Positions 54,670 through 63,901 of a stretch of DNA of 64,000 nt are shown here, in pieces. The notes beneath the pieces are model-generated. The model was not told the DNA's origin. It searched no databases and saw only the letters and a list, made by a program, of their open reading frames with translations. This DNA is from Altererythrobacter rubellus (lineage in GTDB: Bacteria; Pseudomonadota; Alphaproteobacteria; Sphingomonadales; Sphingomonadaceae), in the NCBI RefSeq assembly GCF_030284385.1, contig NZ_CP127221.1:1364001-1428000 (forward strand). The letters are read 5' to 3'. The position numbers and the translations under genes were made by a program. Position 1 is the first letter of the stretch. Every line of letters starts with the position of its first letter.

Positions 54670-57330
54670 TCATTCCTCGCCAAAGGTTCGCTGCCACCAG
54701 CCGCGTTTGGGCTTGCCATCATCATCGGCCTTGTCAGCGGTCGAATTTTGCTCGCTTGCCTCGGCTGTTCTGGTCTCAGCGCTTACAGAAGCGGCCTTGG
54801 CTTTGCGCGGCGCGCGCTTCTTCTTCGGCTTTTCTTCTTCGGCCGGGGCTTCATCGGCAGATGAAGTCACTTCATCCGTTGCGGATTCTGCGTGGGCCTT
54901 TTTCTTTCGCGGCGCGCGCTTCTTTTTCGGCTTTGCCTCTTCAACAGGCGCTTCGCTAGCCTCGGTCGCCGCGGGAGCGTCGGCGTCAGCCATCGCTTCA
55001 GTGTCTGCCTTCTTCCGGCGAGGGGCGCGCTTCCGCTTGGACTTTTCTGTCGGTGCATCATCGGCTATTTCTGCATCGGAAACGGTGTCAGCCTCCGCCT
55101 CGGCACCAACCTCGGCTGCTTCGTTTTCTGTCGCGCCTTCGTCAACTGACTTGCCTTTGCCACGACGGCCTCTGCCACCACGCCGGCGACGTTTCTTTGG
55201 CTTCTCTTCGCCGTCGTCGTCAGTTTCGGTTCCGGGCCGCTCAGCTTCGTCTTCACTGCCTTCGCCCTCGACTTGGTCTTCGCGACGCTTCTTACTGCGG
55301 CCACGCCCACCACGGCGCCGGCGGCGATTCTTCTTAGCCGCGCTGTAATCGTCTTCCTCAGCGCCGAATACCTCTTCGGGCAGATCGTCATCGTCATCAT
55401 CGTCGACAATTGGTTCGAATTTCGGTCGTTCGGTGGGGCGAGGGCCAGCGCTGGCAACCGCCATTTTCGCGCCTTCGTCTTCGCCTTCGGGAATTACCTC
55501 TACACTCACACCGTAACGCTGTTCGATCTCGACCAGATCGTCACGCTTCGAATTGAGCAGATAGATGGCTGCTTCGGTGCTGGCAGCAAGGCGGATAATC
55601 GTGCCTTTGCCCTTCGCAGCTTCATCTTCGATCAAGCGCAGCGCGGAAAGCCCCGCACTGGATGCTGTGCGAACCAGACCGGTACCATCACAATGCGGGC
55701 ATTCGCGAGTGGTCGCTTCCAACACGCCTGTGCGCAGGCGTTGGCGGCTCATCTCCATCAAACCGAAGCCGGAAATGCGACCAACCTGAATCCGCGCACG
55801 ATCGTTTTTGAGCGCGTCTTTCATCGCGCGTTCGACTTTGCGGACATTGGAATTGTATTCCATGTCGATGAAGTCAATCACGACAAGTCCGGCCATATCG
55901 CGCAGGCGAAGCTGACGTGCGATCTCGCGCGCTGCCTCGACATTCGTCGCGACAGCGGTTTGTTCAATGCCGTGCTGTTTAGTTGATCGGCCTGAGTTGA
56001 TGTCGATCGACACCAAAGCTTCGGTGGGGTTGATGACCAGATAGCCGCCTGATTTCAGCTGCACGACAGGATCATACATAGCGCGCAACTGATCTTCCGC
56101 TCCGTAGCGCTGGAACAGCGGGACCGGATCGGAATATGCCTTTATCCGGCGCGCGTGGCTTGGCATCAACAGCTTCATGAACTGCTTGGCCAATTTGTAG
56201 CCATCTTCGCCTTCAACGACGACTTCTTCAATTTCGCGATTGTAAATGTCGCGGATCGCACGCTTGATCAGGTCGGAATCCGAGTGGATCAAAGCAGGCG
56301 CGGTAGACGACAGCGTCTTCTGGCGGATCTCATCCCAAAGGCGAGCAAGGTAATCGAAGTCGCGCTTGATCTCTGGCTTCGTCCGCGAAAGGCCAGCTGT
56401 TCGAACAATAAGACCCATAGTCTTCGGCAGCTTCAAATCCGCAATAATTTGCTTCAGGCGCTTACGGTCGCTGGATGAATTGATCTTCCGGCTAATTCCG
56501 CCGCCGTGACTGCTGTTCGGCATCAGCACTGTGTAGCGACCAGCGAGACTTAGATAGGTGGTAAGGGCTGCGCCCTTGTTGCCGCGCTCTTCTTTCACGA
56601 CCTGCACCAACAGAACCTGGCGGCGTTGGATTACATCCTGAATTTTGTAGCGGCGGCGCAGAGCCTGACGGCGTGCGCGAACTTCGTCGACTTCCTTGGC
56701 GCGACTCTTGCCTTTGCCATTACCTTGGCGGCGGCGTCCACGGCGTCCGCGACCCCGGCGAGAATCGCTCCTGTCATCATCGCCATCGTCATCTTCGTCG
56801 GACTCATCGCCTTCTGAGTCGTCGTCATCGTCCGAACCATCGTAATCGTCGTCGCCATCGACGAGACCTTCTTCGATAGTTGAAACCTTGTCCTTCTCTG
56901 AGGTGTCAATTTCCTCGACCCCGTCTTCGGCTAGATCTTCGGCGAGCGCTTCGCCAGATTCTTCGTCTTCGGCGTCATATTCGTCGCCGGGCATTTCGCC
57001 GCGATCTTCCTCTTCGGCGCGCAGGCGGGCTTCTTCCTCTGCTGCTTCGGCTTCTTCAGCGAGCAGCGCTTCGCGATCCGCTTGCGGGATCTGGTAATAG
57101 TCCGGATGGATTTCGCTAAAGGCCAGGAAACCGTGACGGTTGCCGCCAAAGTCGACGAAAGCTGCCTGCAGCGACGGTTCGACCCTTGTTACCTTGGCGA
57201 GGTAAATGTTGCCTTTGATTTGTTTGTGTTCGGCAGATTCGAAATCAAATTCTTCGATCCGGTTGTTCTTGACTACCGCTACCCGAGTCTCCTCGTGGTG
57301 GCGCGCGTCGATGAGCATGCGCGTTGCCAT
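54670..57330 (-). CDS. rne: Ribonuclease E/G
   Basis: RNase E starts mRNA decay and processes rRNA and tRNA. The 886-residue protein has an S1 domain (about residues 35-270) split by a long Asp/Glu-rich insertion, the RNase H-like and 5'-sensor core with VIDFIDMEYNSNVRKVERAM, the catalytic Asp in LVSIDINSGRS, and the Zn-link CPHCDGTG. The C-terminal 280 residues are unstructured with repeated KPKKKRAPRKKKA-like Lys/Arg blocks that likely bind RNA and degradosome partners; the end KRGWWQRTFGEE resembles the conserved tail of alphaproteobacterial RNase E. ATG 57330 is chosen because MATRMLIDARHHEETRVAVV is the family start. Confidence 0.95.
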   Translation of the reverse strand: MATRMLIDARHHEETRVAVVKNNRIEEFDFESAEHKQIKGNIYLAKVTRVEPSLQAAFVDFGGNRHGFLAFSEIHPDYYQIPQADREALLAEEAEAAEEEARLRAEEEDRGEMPGDEYDAEDEESGEALAEDLAEDGVEEIDTSEKDKVSTIEEGLVDGDDDYDGSDDDDDSEGDESDEDDDGDDDRSDSRRGRGRRGRRRQGNGKGKSRAKEVDEVRARRQALRRRYKIQDVIQRRQVLLVQVVKEERGNKGAALTTYLSLAGRYTVLMPNSSHGGGISRKINSSSDRKRLKQIIADLKLPKTMGLIVRTAGLSRTKPEIKRDFDYLARLWDEIRQKTLSSTAPALIHSDSDLIKRAIRDIYNREIEEVVVEGEDGYKLAKQFMKLLMPSHARRIKAYSDPVPLFQRYGAEDQLRAMYDPVVQLKSGGYLVINPTEALVSIDINSGRSTKQHGIEQTAVATNVEAAREIARQLRLRDMAGLVVIDFIDMEYNSNVRKVERAMKDALKNDRARIQVGRISGFGLMEMSRQRLRTGVLEATTRECPHCDGTGLVRTASSAGLSALRLIEDEAAKGKGTIIRLAASTEAAIYLLNSKRDDLVEIEQRYGVSVEVIPEGEDEGAKMAVASAGPRPTERPKFEPIVDDDDDDDLPEEVFGAEEDDYSAAKKNRRRRRGGRGRSKKRREDQVEGEGSEDEAERPGTETDDDGEEKPKKRRRRGGRGRRGKGKSVDEGATENEAAEVGAEAEADTVSDAEIADDAPTEKSKRKRAPRRKKADTEAMADADAPAATEASEAPVEEAKPKKKRAPRKKKAHAESATDEVTSSADEAPAEEEKPKKKRAPRKAKAASVSAETRTAEASEQNSTADKADDDGKPKRGWWQRTFGEE

Positions 57331-57778
57331 TATGTATTCTCCAGGCGCGGGGGCTTCGGGGCAATGCTCCGGCCGATGCGCGCCTCTGATTGTATGATGT
57401 TTGGAATGTACCAACCGTTCCATGTGAGCGGTTGGCGATAGGGTTTTGACCCGCTACGTGAACGCGTACGGGTGAAAATTCTGTTGTTTCTATTGCGAGA
57501 GAAAGACCGCAAGTCTGTGCTGCGACCCGGCCGACACTTGCCATCGCGCGTGGATCACGCGGCGCTGCAAAATCGTCGGAGGGCTGTCTATTCACTGCAT
57601 CAACCTGTTGTGGGGCCTTGCAAAAATAGCTTCGCAAGGCAGCGGGAGTTGGGTTTGCGGAGGGAGCGGATGTCGCGTCTCTGCAAATGTAAACCGCTTG
57701 ACAGCCTGCTAGCACCGTGGGTTTCAACCCGCAACCATATTGCGTTTACTTAGCGCAGCAACGTAACACGCTTTGTTA
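57331..57778. other. Intergenic region between rne and the amidase gene
   Basis: About 450 bp with no protein gene. RNase E mRNAs usually have long leaders used in autoregulation, and much of this is probably the rne 5' leader. Hairpins seen: ACCCG-TACG with CGTACGGGT near 57449-57474, and GCCTTGC/GCAAGGC near 57616-57641. On the plus strand TTGACA (57698-57703) with a weak -10 about 17 bp later might drive the amidase gene. Confidence 0.4.
57698..57727 (+). promoter_or_regulatory. Weak sigma-70 promoter candidate for the amidase gene
   Basis: A perfect -35 hexamer TTGACA at 57698-57703, then 17-18 bp to GTTTCA/TTTCAA, a poor -10. It would give a leader of about 45 bases before the amidase start at 57779. 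Confidence 0.3.
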
Positions 57779-58648
57779 ATGACGATACGCCAACATATCA
57801 TATTGATAGGTTTGCTTCCGATCCTGCTGGTCGGGGGGTTGATGATGGCTGGCGTAAAAGTGCCCGTGCCCGAATGGGGGCGCGACTATGTGCTCCAGCT
57901 TTTGATGCCTGATGCTGCGGCCGAACTTGAGTTGCCAAATATTTACGGGCCCAGAGATCCTGCAGCCCCGCTTGTTGTGATCGATGCCGGGCATGGCGGG
58001 CGGGATCTTGGTGCCGTGGGCGCGGGTGTTCGCGAGAAGGATGTCACGCTCGCGCTGGCGATCGCATTGCGAGATGCGATTGTAGAGCAGGGGGGTATCC
58101 GGGTTGCTTTGACCCGCGAAGACGATCGTTTAATCACTTTGACTGAACGCCCCGATATCGCTCGGCGCATGGAAGCGGATCTGTTTCTGTCGATCCACGC
58201 CGATTCCGCTGGTGACAATGAAGCGGTGAGCGGCGCCAGCATTTATACGCTGTCAGATCGCGCATCGAGTGCCGCCGCAGCCCGCTTCGCCCGGCGCGAA
58301 AATGATGCAGACCGGGTCAACGGTGTGTCGATCGAAGGCCAAAGCGGTGACGTTGCGGATCTGTTGGTTGAATTGTCGCAGCGGCGCTCTCAGGCTGAAT
58401 CTGCCGAGTTCGCTGGTCTGGTGACGCGCGAAGGAGCCGGAGAGCTCGCATTCCATTCACAAGCGCAAAGGTCCGCTGATCTTGTCGTGCTGCGAACGCC
58501 TGACATGCCATCGGCACTTTTTGAATCGGGCTTCGTTACCAATCAAGACGACGCAGCGAGGCTCGCGTCTGAGGAGGGGCAGGCGCAGTTTGCACAAGTG
58601 ATGGCGCGTGCGATCCGGGTGTACTTCATCCGCCAAGGCCAGATTTAA
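57779..58648 (+). CDS. N-acetylmuramoyl-L-alanine amidase (AmiC type)
   Basis: The 289-residue protein has a signal-anchor start (residues 5-28), then an Amidase_3 domain: VVIDAGHGGRDLGAVG near residue 63, the SIHADS metal ligand near residue 142, and the C-terminal SALFESGFVTN, where the Glu is catalytic. It cleaves the amide between MurNAc and the stem peptide and helps separate daughter cells. It lacks the AMIN domain of enterobacterial AmiC. Start: ATG 57779 rather than TTG 57773; no clear ribosome site. It lies 99 bp before the PBP1A gene in the same direction, so peptidoglycan hydrolysis and synthesis may be co-regulated. Confidence 0.9.
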   Translation: MTIRQHIILIGLLPILLVGGLMMAGVKVPVPEWGRDYVLQLLMPDAAAELELPNIYGPRDPAAPLVVIDAGHGGRDLGAVGAGVREKDVTLALAIALRDAIVEQGGIRVALTREDDRLITLTERPDIARRMEADLFLSIHADSAGDNEAVSGASIYTLSDRASSAAAARFARRENDADRVNGVSIEGQSGDVADLLVELSQRRSQAESAEFAGLVTREGAGELAFHSQAQRSADLVVLRTPDMPSALFESGFVTNQDDAARLASEEGQAQFAQVMARAIRVYFIRQGQI

Positions 58649-58747
58649 GCCACCGGTTTTGCCCGTTTCTGCACAGTTCATCGCGAAGTATATAGCAAGA
58701 CGCGGAAACCGCGTGCTAAAGCGCCGTCCGAGCTACAAGATCCGACC

Positions 58748-61252
58748 ATGAACAAAGCACTCACCTTCGACCTCGATTACATCCGCGCGCGTTTGCAAGG
58801 AGATAGCTTGGCCTCGCTCGCGTGGTTCAGGGAAAACTGGCGTCAGCAGCGCCTGTTTCGCTGGGGTGCGGCGGCCTTGGGTGCGTTCGTCCTGCTGCTG
58901 ATTGCATCATGGTTCTTGCTAGCACGCGGATTACCCGATGCAGAAGGGCTGGTTGACTATGAGACACCCCTGCCGACGGTTGTTCGCGGAATCGATGGTG
59001 AGATTGTCCATTCCTATGCCCGTGAACGGCGCGTACAGCTGCAATATGCGGATTTCCCTGAGCAATTGATCGAGGCTTATCTCGCTGCAGAGGACAAGAC
59101 ATTTTTCACTCACGGCGGGGTGGACCTGACCGGCACGGCAGGCGCGGTTGTCGACTATGTCAGCAAGTTGAGCTCGGGCGAGCGCGCGGTTGGAGGCTCT
59201 ACCATCACTCAACAGGTCGCAAAGAACCTGCTGCTTGGCGACGAGTATTCCGTTACTCGCAAGCTCAAAGAGATGATCCTGGCGACACGAATCGAGAGCG
59301 TGCTCACCAAACAGGAAATTCTCGAACTCTATCTCAATGAAATCCCGCTGGGCCGCCGCAGTTTCGGAGTACAGGCCGCGGCACAGGCTTATTTCGATAA
59401 AGATGTTGCCGACCTGGAGCTGCACGAGATGGCATTCTTGGCGATCCTGCCAAAGGCGCCAGAGCGATATGGCCGTGCGCGCAATGCCGAGCTGGCGATG
59501 GATCGCCGCAATTTTGTCCTCAGCCAGATGGAGAATAACGGATTCATCTCTGCTCAAGAAATGCGTGCGGCGCAAGACCAGCCGCTGGGTCTGGTCACAC
59601 AGCGAAGCCTACCCTCGGTCGATGCGGGTTATTTCCTGGAGGAAGTGCGACGCCAGTTGCTTACGGATTTTGGCGAGACAGCGGACGACGGCCCGAATAG
59701 CGTATACGCCGGTGGTCTTTGGGTGCGCACATCGCTCGACCCTGCGTTGCAGACAGCCGCGCGTGACGCATTGCGCAATGGCCTGAACAGCTACCATGGC
59801 AGTCGTGGCTGGGCCGGCCCAATCGCGACTATCGATGTCAGCCAAGGCAATTGGGCAAGTCAGTTGCAAAGTTCCTTCCTGGGAATCCGCTATGAGGATT
59901 GGCGCATTGGCGTTGTCACCAAAAGCAGCGGCAGTTCTGCGACAATCGGGTTCGCTAGTGGTGATGAAGCACCGCTCGTCAGCCCGCCACCTGCTCTGAA
60001 AGCGGGTGACGTGGTCGCGGTCCGGCCAACCGGTAGCGGCTTTCGGATTGGCGTGGTGCCAGAGGTATCGGGCGGATTTCTAGCGCAATCTGTCCAGACG
60101 GGACGCATGCTTGCCATGCAAGGCGGGTTTGATTTCCGCCTGAGTGATTTCAACCGCGCGACGCAGGCGGAACGACAACCGGGATCAACTATCAAGCCGT
60201 TCGTGTACGCAACTGGACTTGATAACGGTATGACCCCCGCCAGCGAAGTTCCGGACCAAACCTTTTGTTACTACCAAGGCTCAAATTTGGGCGAGAAATG
60301 CTTCCGAAACTTCGGTGGTGAAGGTGGCGGTGTGCACACCATGCGCTGGGGACTGGAGCAATCACGCAATCTGATGACCATCCATATCGCGATGGAAGCG
60401 GGCATGGAGCAGGTAAATAATACTTTCGAACGGTTGGGGATCGGATCTTATGAACCCTATCCTGCCTTTGCTCTGGGGGCAGGCGACACGACTGTTCAGA
60501 AAATGGTCAACGCCTATGCTGCGCTGGCCAATCACGGTCGGCTGAACAAACCGACCGTCATCGACTATGTCCAGAACCGCCGAGGCGAGGTCATCTGGCG
60601 TGCGGACAACCGCCGTTGCGATCGCTGCAATATGTCCGAATGGGACGGGCAGCCCATGCCGCGTTTCGGCTTGAAGGGCGAAGAGGCAATGGACGCACGT
60701 ACAGCGTTCCAGACTGTTCATATGCTTGAAGGCGTTGTCACACGCGGCACCGCCACCCGATTGCGCGATCTCAATCTGCCATTGTTTGGCAAGACCGGCA
60801 CGACATCCGGCCCGACCAACGCATGGTTTGTTGGTGGCACGCCAGAGATAGTGGCCGGCGTCTATGTGGGTCATGACCAGCCGCGCAATCTGGGTGGATG
60901 GGTTCAGGGCGGCAATACCGCCGCGCCGATCTTCAAGGAATTTGTCCAAAAGACACGTGAGCGATGGAGTGATCAACCTGCTGTTGCACCGGCAGGCATT
61001 CGCATGGTCCGTATCGATCGCAAGAGCGGCAAACGTGTTTTCGATGGCGATCCTTCGGATGACCCGCAAGCAACGGTAATCTGGGAAGCATTCAAGCCTC
61101 ACACGGAACCACCGCGCGAAACGCGCCAAGATCAGATCGCAGAGCTGCGCGAGGAATTGCTTGCGCTTATTCGCCGAGGCACGGACGCAAACCTCTCTTC
61201 AAGCGACGGCCAGCCCAGCGACTTCGTGGAAGAACAAGGCGGAATCTATTGA
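58748..61252 (+). CDS. mrcA: Penicillin-binding protein 1A (bifunctional)
   Basis: The 834-residue class A PBP has a membrane helix (residues 37-58), a GT51 glycosyltransferase domain with EDKTFFTHGGVD (Glu115) and GGSTITQQVAKNLLLGD, a central beta-rich OB/ODD-like insertion, and a transpeptidase with PGSTIKPFVY (Ser480, SxxK), EQSRNLM and LFGKTGTTSGPTN. It polymerises and cross-links peptidoglycan. The N-terminal cytoplasmic tail of about 36 residues is longer than in E. coli PBP1A. The ATG at 58748 is clear but without a strong ribosome site. Follows the amidase gene and precedes a peroxiredoxin gene. Confidence 0.95.
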   Translation: MNKALTFDLDYIRARLQGDSLASLAWFRENWRQQRLFRWGAAALGAFVLLLIASWFLLARGLPDAEGLVDYETPLPTVVRGIDGEIVHSYARERRVQLQYADFPEQLIEAYLAAEDKTFFTHGGVDLTGTAGAVVDYVSKLSSGERAVGGSTITQQVAKNLLLGDEYSVTRKLKEMILATRIESVLTKQEILELYLNEIPLGRRSFGVQAAAQAYFDKDVADLELHEMAFLAILPKAPERYGRARNAELAMDRRNFVLSQMENNGFISAQEMRAAQDQPLGLVTQRSLPSVDAGYFLEEVRRQLLTDFGETADDGPNSVYAGGLWVRTSLDPALQTAARDALRNGLNSYHGSRGWAGPIATIDVSQGNWASQLQSSFLGIRYEDWRIGVVTKSSGSSATIGFASGDEAPLVSPPPALKAGDVVAVRPTGSGFRIGVVPEVSGGFLAQSVQTGRMLAMQGGFDFRLSDFNRATQAERQPGSTIKPFVYATGLDNGMTPASEVPDQTFCYYQGSNLGEKCFRNFGGEGGGVHTMRWGLEQSRNLMTIHIAMEAGMEQVNNTFERLGIGSYEPYPAFALGAGDTTVQKMVNAYAALANHGRLNKPTVIDYVQNRRGEVIWRADNRRCDRCNMSEWDGQPMPRFGLKGEEAMDARTAFQTVHMLEGVVTRGTATRLRDLNLPLFGKTGTTSGPTNAWFVGGTPEIVAGVYVGHDQPRNLGGWVQGGNTAAPIFKEFVQKTRERWSDQPAVAPAGIRMVRIDRKSGKRVFDGDPSDDPQATVIWEAFKPHTEPPRETRQDQIAELREELLALIRRGTDANLSSSDGQPSDFVEEQGGIY

Positions 61253-61314
61253 TCTCCGGGATCAAAGGCGCGCTTTGAACGCTTGAGTGAAGAATAGGGA
61301 AACTGGAAACCATT

Positions 61315-61848
61315 ATGCGCAAACTTGTTCTCACCGCTGCCTTGGCACTTGGCCTGGCTGTTCCGGCGTCTGCTGATCTGCCCACGGGCGCTCAAGCGCC
61401 TCTGTTCACGACACAGGCGGCTTTGGCGGGACAGAAGTATGGCTTCAACCTGCGCAGCGCTCTCGCGAAGGGGCCAGTGGTCCTTTATTTTTACCCCAAA
61501 GCTTTCACCAAGGGATGCACACTGGAGGCAAATGCCTTTGCTGAGGCCATCCCCGAGTTCAAGGCGCTGGGTGCCACGGTGGTCGGCCTATCCAATGACG
61601 ATATCGAAACACTGAAGCGTTTCTCGACTGAGGAATGCCGCGACGCCTTTGCGGTCGGTGTCGCCAGCCGGCGGATCGTCGAAGCATACGATGTTGCACT
61701 GGTTCGAAATGGTCAGGACACAGGTGTCACTTCGCGCACAAGCTATGTCATCGCGCAAAGCGGCGAGATCGTAATGGTGCACTCGGACATGGACTACAGC
61801 GATCACGTGCGCAAAACCCTTGAAGAGGTGCGGATGCTCGCTAGCTGA
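61315..61848 (+). CDS. Exported peroxiredoxin (AhpC/TSA or BCP-like)
   Basis: The 177-residue protein starts with a Sec signal peptide (MRKLVLTAALALGLAVPASA) and continues as a peroxiredoxin: YFYPKAFTKGCTLEANAFAE gives the peroxidatic Cys (about residue 66) preceded by Thr, and a second Cys in EECRDAF (about residue 104) could be the resolving partner. The layout is BCP/PrxQ-like. It would act in the periplasm on hydroperoxides. Peroxidases are normally cytoplasmic, so the signal peptide is notable, but periplasmic forms are known. It lies 63 bp after the PBP1A gene. Confidence 0.85.
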   Translation: MRKLVLTAALALGLAVPASADLPTGAQAPLFTTQAALAGQKYGFNLRSALAKGPVVLYFYPKAFTKGCTLEANAFAEAIPEFKALGATVVGLSNDDIETLKRFSTEECRDAFAVGVASRRIVEAYDVALVRNGQDTGVTSRTSYVIAQSGEIVMVHSDMDYSDHVRKTLEEVRMLAS

Positions 61849-61940
61849 GTGCAAGATAGCCGTGTTCAGCGCGGCTCAATCGCTTTACAATCACATATGT
61901 TGCGCTAATCGCGTGCGCCTAATTGTGCGAAGGATTTGTT

Positions 61941-63068
61941 ATGCGTGCCGAAGGGCAGGCCAATATTGACCGGATCAAAGCGGCGCTGGCTCTTGTGCGT
62001 CAATCGCTCGACTGGGACGTTGCGTTGCGTCGGCTCGATGAGCTGAACGCGCGCGTGCAGGACCCCACGCTGTGGGACAATCCCAAGGAAGCGCAGGCGC
62101 TCAGCCGCGAGCAAAAGACGCTTGAGACCGCGGTCAATACAGTCAACGAGATTTCCGCCGAGATGGCGGACGCGATCGAATTCATCGAGATGGGCGAAGC
62201 CGAGGGCGAAGAGGATATCGTAAATGATGGTCTCAAGAGCCTGGAGAAGCTGGCGGATCGGGCCGATGCGGACAAGGTTCAGGCGCTGTTGTCGGGTGAA
62301 GCGGACGGCAATGATACTTATCTCGAGATCCACGCCGGCGCTGGCGGAACAGAGAGCCAGGATTGGGCGGAGATGCTTTTCCGCATGTATGGCCGTTGGG
62401 CTGAACGGCGCGGTTTCAAGGTAGAAACAGTCGAATATCAGTCTGGCGATCAGGCCGGCATCAAATCGGCAACGCTGCTGTTGAAGGGCGAAGGCGCCTA
62501 TGGCTACGCCAAGACTGAAAGCGGTGTGCATCGCCTTGTCCGGATCAGTCCCTATGACAGCGCAGCCAAACGCCATACAAGCTTCTGCTCTGTCTGGGTC
62601 TACCCGGTGATCGATGATGATATCGATATCGAGATCGATCCGTCTGATTTGAAGATCGACACCTATCGTGCGTCGGGCGCAGGCGGCCAGCACGTCAACA
62701 CCACAGACAGCGCCGTTCGAATTACGCACCAACCGACCGGGATTGTGGTGGCTAGCCAGAATGATCGCAGCCAGCACAAGAACCGTGCGACCGCAATGAA
62801 CATGCTGAAGGCGCGTCTTTTCGAGCGTGAAATGGCAGAGCGCGAAGCAGCGGCAAGCGGCGAATATCAGGAAAAGAGCGATATTGGTTGGGGTCACCAG
62901 ATCCGATCTTACGTTTTGCAACCGTATCAAATGGTGAAGGACCTGCGCACGGGCGTGACTTCAAGTTCGCCTGACAAAGTGCTTGATGGAGAGCTGGATC
63001 AGTTCATCTCCGCCGCTTTGGCGCAGCAGGTGACCGGCGAAACTGTTGAAGTGGAAGACGTCGAATAG
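61941..63068 (+). CDS. prfB: Peptide chain release factor 2
   Basis: RF2 recognises UGA and UAA. The 375-residue protein has the GGQ motif in RASGAGGQHVNTTDSAV (about residues 235-251) and a stop-recognition region RLVRISPYDSAAKRHTSF, where the classic SPF reads SPY, a variant I recall from other alphaproteobacteria. The frame is continuous from the first residues: there is no internal UGA and thus no programmed frameshift as in E. coli. ATG 61941 (MRAEGQANIDRIKAAL) is the usual start; TTG 61923 is rejected. The next gene starts within its last base. Confidence 0.95.
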   Translation: MRAEGQANIDRIKAALALVRQSLDWDVALRRLDELNARVQDPTLWDNPKEAQALSREQKTLETAVNTVNEISAEMADAIEFIEMGEAEGEEDIVNDGLKSLEKLADRADADKVQALLSGEADGNDTYLEIHAGAGGTESQDWAEMLFRMYGRWAERRGFKVETVEYQSGDQAGIKSATLLLKGEGAYGYAKTESGVHRLVRISPYDSAAKRHTSFCSVWVYPVIDDDIDIEIDPSDLKIDTYRASGAGGQHVNTTDSAVRITHQPTGIVVASQNDRSQHKNRATAMNMLKARLFEREMAEREAAASGEYQEKSDIGWGHQIRSYVLQPYQMVKDLRTGVTSSSPDKVLDGELDQFISAALAQQVTGETVEVEDVE

Positions 63069-63784
63069 TGTTGAACAGAGCCGTCCTCTTGCTGGTTTGC
63101 GCGCTGACTCTTGCTGGGTGCGACCAAATGAGCGGAGCCGGTGATCGTCCGGACAGCGCGCGTAGATTTCCCGAGGCAGACAGGCCAGTATCCGGGCTTG
63201 GCTCAACAGAATTCTCGAGCGAAGATGCGCGCGACGAGCGCGGTGAAGCGCAAAAGGTGATGGACCTGGCAGAGGTCAGCGTGGGAATGACTGTTGCCGA
63301 TATCGGCGCAGGTGAAGGGTATTACACCGTCCGCCTCGCCGAGAAGGTTGGCGAGGATGGCCGCGTCCTTGCACAAGATATCGACCGCGATGCTTTGGAC
63401 CGGCTCGGGGAGCGCGTCGAGCGGGAGCGTATCGACAATGTATCGATCAAGCTGGGGCGCGAGGATGATCCGCAACTGCCACCGGACAGTTTTGACCGCG
63501 TGTTTTTGGTCCATATGTATCACGAGGTGAGCGAACCTTACGCCTTTCTTTGGCGGCTCTGGCCTGCTTTGGCAGAAGGCGGGCAGGTGATTGTGGTCGA
63601 CACCGATCGCCCCACCGATCAGCACGGCATTCCGCCTTTGCTTCTGTCTTGCGAGTTTGAAGCGGTCGGTTATCAGCTCGTTGAGTTTCTGGAGAAGCCT
63701 GACATTCGTGGCTACTTTGCGCGATTTGAACGGGCTGACACCCGGCCAGCTGAGGGCAAAATCACCGGCTGCGCGCTCAAGTAA
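63068..63784 (+). CDS. SAM-dependent methyltransferase-like lipoprotein
   Basis: The 238-residue protein begins MLNRAVLLLVCALTLAGC, a lipoprotein signal with Cys18 as the lipidated residue. The rest is a class I methyltransferase core: MTVADIGAGEGYYTVRLAE (SAM motif I), AQDIDRDALDRL, FDRVFLVHMYHEVSE and GGQVIVVDTDRP. The combination is odd, since SAM is not expected outside the cytoplasm, but such proteins occur widely in this group. The start is a GTG overlapping the last base of prfB, so translation is coupled. Target unknown. Confidence 0.8.
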   Translation: MLNRAVLLLVCALTLAGCDQMSGAGDRPDSARRFPEADRPVSGLGSTEFSSEDARDERGEAQKVMDLAEVSVGMTVADIGAGEGYYTVRLAEKVGEDGRVLAQDIDRDALDRLGERVERERIDNVSIKLGREDDPQLPPDSFDRVFLVHMYHEVSEPYAFLWRLWPALAEGGQVIVVDTDRPTDQHGIPPLLLSCEFEAVGYQLVEFLEKPDIRGYFARFERADTRPAEGKITGCALK

Positions 63785-63901
63785 GCTTCGCGCGGCGAGA
63801 TCAATCACCAATCACGCATCAGCGCGCCCTTTTCCTCTGCAAAGCAGGGTGCTAGGCGCTGCAATCACTCTTGGGGCAATAGGTGAGGAGTACCGCCGCG
63901 G

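Noticed and set aside
55060..55980. Plus-strand frames opposite rne as real genes
   Set aside because: They mirror the Lys/Arg/Glu-rich C-terminal region of RNase E and have no recognisable domain or ribosome site.
61941..62016. Programmed frameshift in prfB
   Set aside because: The N-terminal frame is continuous with no in-frame TGA, so none is needed.
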